A stretch of 9,273 nt of DNA from Bacteroidales bacterium (GTDB taxonomy: Bacteria; Bacteroidota; Bacteroidia; Bacteroidales; Paludibacteraceae): assembly GCA_900768725.1 (NCBI GenBank), contig CAAGDU010000198.1, positions 1-9,273 on the forward strand, written 5' to 3'. How positions within the stretch are numbered: position 1 is the first letter of the stretch; each line of letters begins with the position of its first letter. Positions 4,738 to 9,273 of the stretch are shown here, piece by piece. The position numbers were made by a program, and so were the translations under genes. Under the pieces are notes generated by a model. The model ran no database searches, was not told the origin of the DNA, and saw only the letters and a program-made list of their open reading frames with translations.

Positions 4738-7700
4738 TTATGGCTCGTTGGTCTCCGGCTTCACGTTCTTCTGCATCGACTGACGAATCATGGTCCGCAA
4801 CTCCGCCGTCTGTGTATCCACCTTTCGGTGGAAGAGCGGCTTGAAGTCCTGTGCGTACTTGCACTTCGCCAGTTTAATCTTCAGGTCGTCTAAGTTACCC
4901 GACACGTTCACGCCCAAATAGATGGGCGACAGCACGTTGATATCGTAGTTAAACGTCATGTCGAGGTTATGTCGCCCGCCTAACGCCACCATATAGTTGT
5001 CAAGCGAGACGCAGAGCGGATAGACATCTATCTCCTTCTTATAGATAGTCATCTCGGCGGAGATACTGTCAATCTTGTTCTCGGTCTTCTTGTTGAACAA
5101 GAGCAGTTTGGAGATTTGACTGAAAGTCTCATTGTCGAGCACCACGAGGTCTTTGGCGAAGAGGCTTGCCGCACCGCGGATGGTGGAAGGCTTCAACTCG
5201 TACTTTGCGTTGGTGAAGGTCTCCGCCGCGAGGTGGAACTCTGCCTTGCCTTTGAAATAGCGCAGCATCGGCATCATAGAGTCTATCTGCGGGATGAGAT
5301 GTATCAACTCATGGATATCCACATCCAGCATGTGGTAGTCGAGCCCGACGTAGATATGGTCTCTGCGCGGAGTCTTGTACATCGCGGTGAGTTGCATACG
5401 CGCCGCGTCGCACACGAAGCCAACCTCCTCCAACACCAAGATACCGTTGCGCACATAAATCCGCCCTTTCAGGTTGTGCGCCGTCTCATCGAAGAAACGC
5501 GCCTCTTTGATATGCGTGTTCAGCGCCAAGTCCACATCCTTCGGCACCAAGAACGGCTCCGCCTCCTTCTCTGACGGGGATGTCCCGATTGTGTCGCGGG
5601 CGGTTGCTGATGGTGTATTTTCAGCGACCATAGCAGGCGAGGACGCCTGCGCACCCGGTGTTGTCTCTTCCTCCTCCGCAGAGAACAGCGCCAGCAACTC
5701 GTTCACATCCGTTTTCTCCGATACGAAGTTCAACTCGCCCTCCAGCAACGCTTTCTTGCGCATCCACTTGCCGATATTCTTCACCTCGCCCGACAAAGCA
5801 AAGTCGGAGTTGCCCAACCGTATCTGCGACTGCGCGATGTTGCATAGTTTGTTCGAATAAGCAAAAGTAATCTGCGGGATATAGAGGGGCATCGGGAGCA
5901 TGTCGGGCAGTTGCGCCACGCCGTTGGTCAGCGCGATGTTCAACCGCGGATTCCATTGCAGAAGCAGGTTGTCGCCCTTGCTGTTGTAGCGCGCGGCGGC
6001 TTCGAGGCACAGGCTGTCGGTTGTCAGCGCGATGTCGCTGCCTATCGCGGCTTGCACGCCTGCCGTTGCCAACGCGGCAGAGAGCCGCGGCGCAGACTTA
6101 TCCCGCTTGGTACGGCTTAGGTTGGCAGACAGCGATGAGCCTTTTAGATGCGCTTGGATATCGGTATAGACTGCCTGCAGGTCAGCGAAGGCGAGGCTCG
6201 CCTCCAAGGTCGGGATAGCCATGGTGTCGCGCGTATCGTATGCTGCATACGCCTTCAGCCGCGGAGACTGCACGGTGGCATCCAACGAGTCCATCGACGC
6301 ATGCAAGGTCGCCGGCGAGATGATATCCACCGCCGCACAAAGTACATCAGAAGAAAGCAGGTCGTTGGTCTCCACCTGCATGGAGGCTTTACCCAACGTA
6401 GCCGCCAATGTGCCTGTCATATCTACGGAGAGACTATCGGGCTGCAACTCCGCATAGAGCCACCCAACCTGCTTGCGCGAGGGCTTGGGGTTAGGCATCT
6501 GTAGGCGCAGGCGCGTGTCTGGCAGTTGCGCCCTTAGGCTGTCCATCTGCACATCAAGGTCGCGCAGCCGCAGGTCGCCGCTTATCCGTCCCCTGCTCAG
6601 CCGCATGGCAGTCAGGTCGCTCAGCCGTATTTTTGCCGCTATACTGCCGCCCACCTGTCCGTCGGCACGCAGCGTCTCGGGCAGGAAATAAGCGATATCG
6701 GGCAGCGACACATCGGCGTTCAGCCTGAGGTCGAGCAACATATCGACCATCAACTCGCTCACATCGCCCTGCGCCTCCACAGAGGTGTGCCGCGTGGTGG
6801 CGGTGAGCGAACGGATATGCACGCGACTCGCAGTAGAGTCGTTGAGGTCTATATGCGCGTCTGCCAGCAGCCCTACGTTCTCCAAAGTGTAGGGCAGTCC
6901 GCTGTACTTGCCTGTACCGTCCGCCAGCGCGATTTGTGCCTCCACCATGGGCATCACACCCTCGCCGTACAGCCCCTTCACGTCTGCCGCAAGCGACACG
7001 CTACCGTCCACCATGATGTCCCGCAACAAGTCGCCCGTCAGCGAGGACGGCAGGAGCGCGAGCAGAGAACTTATCTGCCAGTTGTCAAGGCTCGCCTTGA
7101 CATCCACCGATATGCTATCGCCGAGCGCCACCGCACCAAAGAGGGTGATAGTGAACTCATTCACACTCAGCACGATAGGAGCATTCGTCTTAACAGAAAC
7201 GGTCTCCTTCTTGCTCAATCCTATCGGCAACGAGGCACTCACGCATAGGTGGTCAGCATACGGCATCCCACCCATTGTGGCACTCACGTCCGGCGCGGAA
7301 AGCACCAGTAGGATGTCGTCCCATCCGCCCACAGTAGCCGCCACCGAGGTGCCGTAGAGCGAGGCAGCGAGGCTGTCCGCCTCATCCACCAACGTGATAC
7401 AGCGCGCCTCCAGCGCCAGTTTATCCACCTGCAAGCCCTTGAAGGGCAGCGCGAAAGCCGTGGTGTCCTCCGTGGCAGTCGTGTCTTCCGATAATGCGAA
7501 CACATCGAAGTTAGTCTTGCCATCCGCCGACAGATAGGCGTTCACGGCGGCATCTCGCAGCGACAACTCCTTCACTATCAGATTCTCATCGCGCAGGAAC
7601 GCCATCACATCCACCGTTGCCACCACCTCGGGGGCAGACAGCAGTGTGTCGCTCTGCGCACCCTCCGTCGGGTTCACTATCGTTAGCCCTTCCGCACGCA

Positions 7701-7908
7701 GTCCGAAATCGGGAAACGTGCTGAAGAAGGTCAGTTCCACCTCTCCTATCTCATGCTCGCAAGTGATAACCTCGTCAGCCACCTGTCGCACGATAGGGGT
7801 CAACCGCTCCGGCGTGAACACCAGCCATAACGCTACACCTATGACCAAAAGCACCACCCCCAGCAAAGAGCCGAGCGTGATGCCTATTATCTTCCAAACG
7901 CGCTTCAT
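4738..7908 (-). CDS. AsmA-like inner-membrane-anchored envelope protein
   Basis: The 1056-residue product has one N-terminal membrane helix (about residues 7-31) after a short basic start, then a very long periplasmic part. The segment after the helix, TPERLTPIVRQVADEV, and then VELTFFSTFPDFGLRAEGLT, is the typical AsmA N-terminal region. The body is rich in alternating hydrophobic residues in a repeated beta-strand pattern. Near the C-terminus LGVNVSGNLDDLKIKLAKCK resembles the closing AsmA-type segment. Family members (AsmA, YhdP, TamB relatives) are bridge-like proteins implicated in moving phospholipids between the two membranes or in outer-membrane assembly; that role here is inference. 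Residues 744-785 form an acidic, Pro/Ser/Thr/Ala-rich linker partly encoded by a palindrome. The ATG at 7908 gives a normal signal-anchor. It follows the lipoprotein gene by 58 bp. Confidence 0.87.
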   Translation of the reverse strand: MKRVWKIIGITLGSLLGVVLLVIGVALWLVFTPERLTPIVRQVADEVITCEHEIGEVELTFFSTFPDFGLRAEGLTIVNPTEGAQSDTLLSAPEVVATVDVMAFLRDENLIVKELSLRDAAVNAYLSADGKTNFDVFALSEDTTATEDTTAFALPFKGLQVDKLALEARCITLVDEADSLAASLYGTSVAATVGGWDDILLVLSAPDVSATMGGMPYADHLCVSASLPIGLSKKETVSVKTNAPIVLSVNEFTITLFGAVALGDSISVDVKASLDNWQISSLLALLPSSLTGDLLRDIMVDGSVSLAADVKGLYGEGVMPMVEAQIALADGTGKYSGLPYTLENVGLLADAHIDLNDSTASRVHIRSLTATTRHTSVEAQGDVSELMVDMLLDLRLNADVSLPDIAYFLPETLRADGQVGGSIAAKIRLSDLTAMRLSRGRISGDLRLRDLDVQMDSLRAQLPDTRLRLQMPNPKPSRKQVGWLYAELQPDSLSVDMTGTLAATLGKASMQVETNDLLSSDVLCAAVDIISPATLHASMDSLDATVQSPRLKAYAAYDTRDTMAIPTLEASLAFADLQAVYTDIQAHLKGSSLSANLSRTKRDKSAPRLSAALATAGVQAAIGSDIALTTDSLCLEAAARYNSKGDNLLLQWNPRLNIALTNGVAQLPDMLPMPLYIPQITFAYSNKLCNIAQSQIRLGNSDFALSGEVKNIGKWMRKKALLEGELNFVSEKTDVNELLALFSAEEEETTPGAQASSPAMVAENTPSATARDTIGTSPSEKEAEPFLVPKDVDLALNTHIKEARFFDETAHNLKGRIYVRNGILVLEEVGFVCDAARMQLTAMYKTPRRDHIYVGLDYHMLDVDIHELIHLIPQIDSMMPMLRYFKGKAEFHLAAETFTNAKYELKPSTIRGAASLFAKDLVVLDNETFSQISKLLLFNKKTENKIDSISAEMTIYKKEIDVYPLCVSLDNYMVALGGRHNLDMTFNYDINVLSPIYLGVNVSGNLDDLKIKLAKCKYAQDFKPLFHRKVDTQTAELRTMIRQSMQKNVKPETNEP
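5633..5650 (-). repeat. GC-rich palindrome within the AsmA-like gene
   Basis: A perfect 7-bp inverted repeat, GCAGGCG (5633-5639) and CGCCTGC (5644-5650), is separated by AGGA. On the coding strand it reads CAG GCG TCC TCG CCT GC, giving residues Gln754 to Ala759 inside GAQASSPAMVA. It sits in the middle of the low-complexity linker. The phrase looks like small dispersed palindromes I recall from other genomes; that is from memory. A perfect stem of this size with a 4-base loop could form a hairpin in DNA or mRNA. Confidence 0.6.
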
Positions 7909-7928
7909 AATTAGGTCTAATAAGAAAT

Positions 7929-7942
7929 CTGCTGGTTAGCAG
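7929..7942 (-). terminator. Small hairpin in the lipoprotein-AsmA spacer, weak terminator candidate
   Basis: CTGCT and AGCAG pair across a GGTT loop (AACC on the transcript). On the minus strand the stem lies about 25 bp past the lipoprotein stop codon and is followed by ATTTCTTATT, a broken T-run. The stem has only 5 bp, so termination would be weak or absent; it may be chance. Confidence 0.25.
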
Positions 7943-7966
7943 TCCAAGAGAAACTCGTAACTACGA

Positions 7967-8380
7967 TTACTTTCTTACCACCTTCTGGAAAGAGTGGGTT
8001 ACTTTGAAATCATCCCTATACTGCAACTCTGTATCGGTCAGTTTGCTGACAGTATATACCTTAGGTAGTTCCGCCCCACCGTTCTCCATGAGATGAATCT
8101 CCGTAAGGTCGGCTTTCACTAATTTCCACTTGAACCAACCGTTACCGTACTTGGTCAGGTCGCTCTCAAGGACATCGTCGCCCTCGTCCCACTCACAACC
8201 ATACTTATACACGCCCGTTGAGTCTTTCTCCGAGGTGAAGCGCACGAAAGCCTCCGTGCCGTCCTCCTTCCACAAACCAAGCAGGTCGTTTTCTTGAAAT
8301 GTAGGCTCTCCCAACGAACAAGAGGCAACCACCGCCCCCACCATCGCCACCAAGGCAATACGCAAAATACGCTTTTTCAT
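7967..8380 (-). CDS. Small lipocalin-like lipoprotein
   Basis: The 137-residue product begins MKKRILRIALVAMVGAVVAS followed by Cys21, a type II signal peptide with lipobox VASC, so the mature protein should be lipid-anchored at Cys21. The residues after the Cys (SLGEP) do not form a clear surface-export signal. The mature part starts ENDLLGLWKEDG, a Leu-x-Gly-x-Trp opening typical of the small lipocalin-like domains common in Bacteroidota. Alternating strands follow (FVRFTSE, WFKWKLVKADLTEIHLME, YTVSKLTDTELQYRD). I infer a one-domain beta-barrel; the ligand and role are unknown. The ATG lies 4 bp after the ileS stop codon, so co-transcription and perhaps translational coupling with ileS are likely. 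An unrelated small lipoprotein fold cannot be excluded. Confidence 0.8.
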   Translation of the reverse strand: MKKRILRIALVAMVGAVVASCSLGEPTFQENDLLGLWKEDGTEAFVRFTSEKDSTGVYKYGCEWDEGDDVLESDLTKYGNGWFKWKLVKADLTEIHLMENGGAELPKVYTVSKLTDTELQYRDDFKVTHSFQKVVRK

Positions 8381-8384
8381 AGTC

Positions 8385-9273
8385 TTATGCCTTCTTTATC
8401 AATATATGCAGTTTATATCCGTCCATCTCCACTTCTGCGCCGTCGGTCAGTCCGTCGGTCAGCGTGAGCGAGGTGGCGAGCACCTGCGAAGCGATATATT
8501 CGTTGCAGTGGTTCACCGCCCCCGCTACCTCCTCGCGGCTCTCAACAGCGACCTCAATGCGGTCGGTTATCTCCAAGCCCGACGACTTGCGCAGGTTCTG
8601 AATACGGTTTATCAACTCGCGCGCCACACCTTCTTCCACCAGCGCCTCCGTCAGTTCGATATCGAGCGCGATAGTCAGCACGCCGTTGTTCGCCACCAGC
8701 CAGCCGGGCATGTCCTCCGTGATAATCTCCACATCCTCGGCGGTCAGCGCGTAGTCGCAGAGCGTGAAGGTGCCTGCCTGCTCCATCTGCGCAATCTCGT
8801 CTTGCGTCATGCGTCCGATAGCCGCAGCCAACTCCTTCATCTTGCCGCCCACTTTCTTGCCCAGCACCTTGAAGTTCGGCTTAATCTTCTTCACTAACCG
8901 AATCTCCGAGTCCTCCGCCCGCACTATCACCAGTTCCTTCACGTTCACCTCGCTCTTGATAAGGTCTTGCACGTGCAGCAGCGCCGCCAGCGTGTCGGCA
9001 TCCGGCGCAGGGATAACGGCTTTCTGCAGCGGCTGGCGCACGTTCTTCTCCGCACGCTTGCGCAAAGAGAGTATCATCGATGTAGCCTGTTGCGCAAGGT
9101 ACATCGAGCGCTCCAAGTCCTTGTTAATCAGCGACTCATCGGCTTTCGGCCATTGGCTCAAATGCACGGTCTCGCCGGTCAGGTCGCGATAGAGACGGTC
9201 GGCGAAGAAAGGTGCATTCGGTGCCATCAGTTGCGCCACGGTCTTCAGACAGGTGTACAGCGTAGCATACGCC
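8385..9273 (-). CDS. ileS: Isoleucyl-tRNA synthetase, C-terminal 295 residues (5' part outside window)
   Basis: It attaches isoleucine to tRNA-Ile in the cytoplasm. The frame is open from the window edge to the stop at 8385-8387, covering the end of the anticodon-binding domain and the C-terminal extension. Recognisable stretches are LMAPNAPFFADRLYRDL, DLERSMYLAQQATSMI, LRKRAEKNVRQPL, KPNFKVLGKKVGGKMKELA and VARELINRIQNLRKSSGLEI. These belong to the long, eukaryote-like class (type 2, with a DUF5915-type region). There is no CxxC zinc finger at the C-terminus, unlike the E. coli-type enzyme. An apparent start at 9239 is an internal GTG codon; coding continues upstream of it. The catalytic HIGH and KMSKS motifs lie outside the window. 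The lipoprotein gene follows directly. Confidence 0.96.
   Translation of the reverse strand, partial: AYATLYTCLKTVAQLMAPNAPFFADRLYRDLTGETVHLSQWPKADESLINKDLERSMYLAQQATSMILSLRKRAEKNVRQPLQKAVIPAPDADTLAALLHVQDLIKSEVNVKELVIVRAEDSEIRLVKKIKPNFKVLGKKVGGKMKELAAAIGRMTQDEIAQMEQAGTFTLCDYALTAEDVEIITEDMPGWLVANNGVLTIALDIELTEALVEEGVARELINRIQNLRKSSGLEITDRIEVAVESREEVAGAVNHCNEYIASQVLATSLTLTDGLTDGAEVEMDGYKLHILIKKA

Noticed and set aside
5116..7357. Several plus-strand open frames of 70-153 codons across the AsmA-like gene
   Set aside because: All are antisense to one continuous 1056-codon gene with a proper membrane anchor and family-like ends. None shows a domain or start signal.

Overview
This is an ordinary chromosomal stretch from a member of the Bacteroidota, most likely a GC-rich member of the order Bacteroidales. 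The evidence is: a MetG with the KISTSRNWAVW form of the KMSKS loop; a eukaryote-like (type 2) IleS that ends without a C-terminal zinc finger; a Bacteroidota-style AsmA-like protein; an M6 peptidase with a sorting-domain-like tail; and the general lack of Shine-Dalgarno sequences before the starts. The genus cannot be fixed from the sequence alone.

All seven genes lie on the minus strand, so the transcription order runs from high to low coordinates. They are: the 3' end of ileS (9273-8385), a small lipocalin-like lipoprotein 4 bp behind it (8380-7967), a 1056-residue AsmA-like envelope protein (7908-4738), a secreted M6-family metallopeptidase (4673-3138), folP (3124 or 3172 to 2252), the c-di-AMP synthase gene cdaA (2095-1358), and the 5' part of metG (1244 to the window edge). 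Spacers are short (4-156 bp), so one or two long transcripts are plausible. The most AT-rich spacer, a candidate promoter, lies before the peptidase gene.

The products fall into two groups. One is core metabolism and signalling: two aminoacyl-tRNA synthetases, folate synthesis and c-di-AMP. The other is the cell envelope: lipoprotein, AsmA-like protein and secreted protease. No tRNA, rRNA, CRISPR array, transposase or phage gene is visible, and no new multi-gene system is visible.

The notable signal is repetitive DNA. Several clusters of imperfect short repeats with a period near 7 bp occur. They fill much of the metG and cdaA leaders, and one cluster lies in frame inside folP, where it adds about 15 residues beside the catalytic TPDSF loop. 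A separate GC-rich palindrome lies in frame inside the AsmA-like gene and encodes part of a low-complexity linker. Small repeats therefore seem to have entered both spacers and coding sequence here, at protein positions that tolerate insertions.
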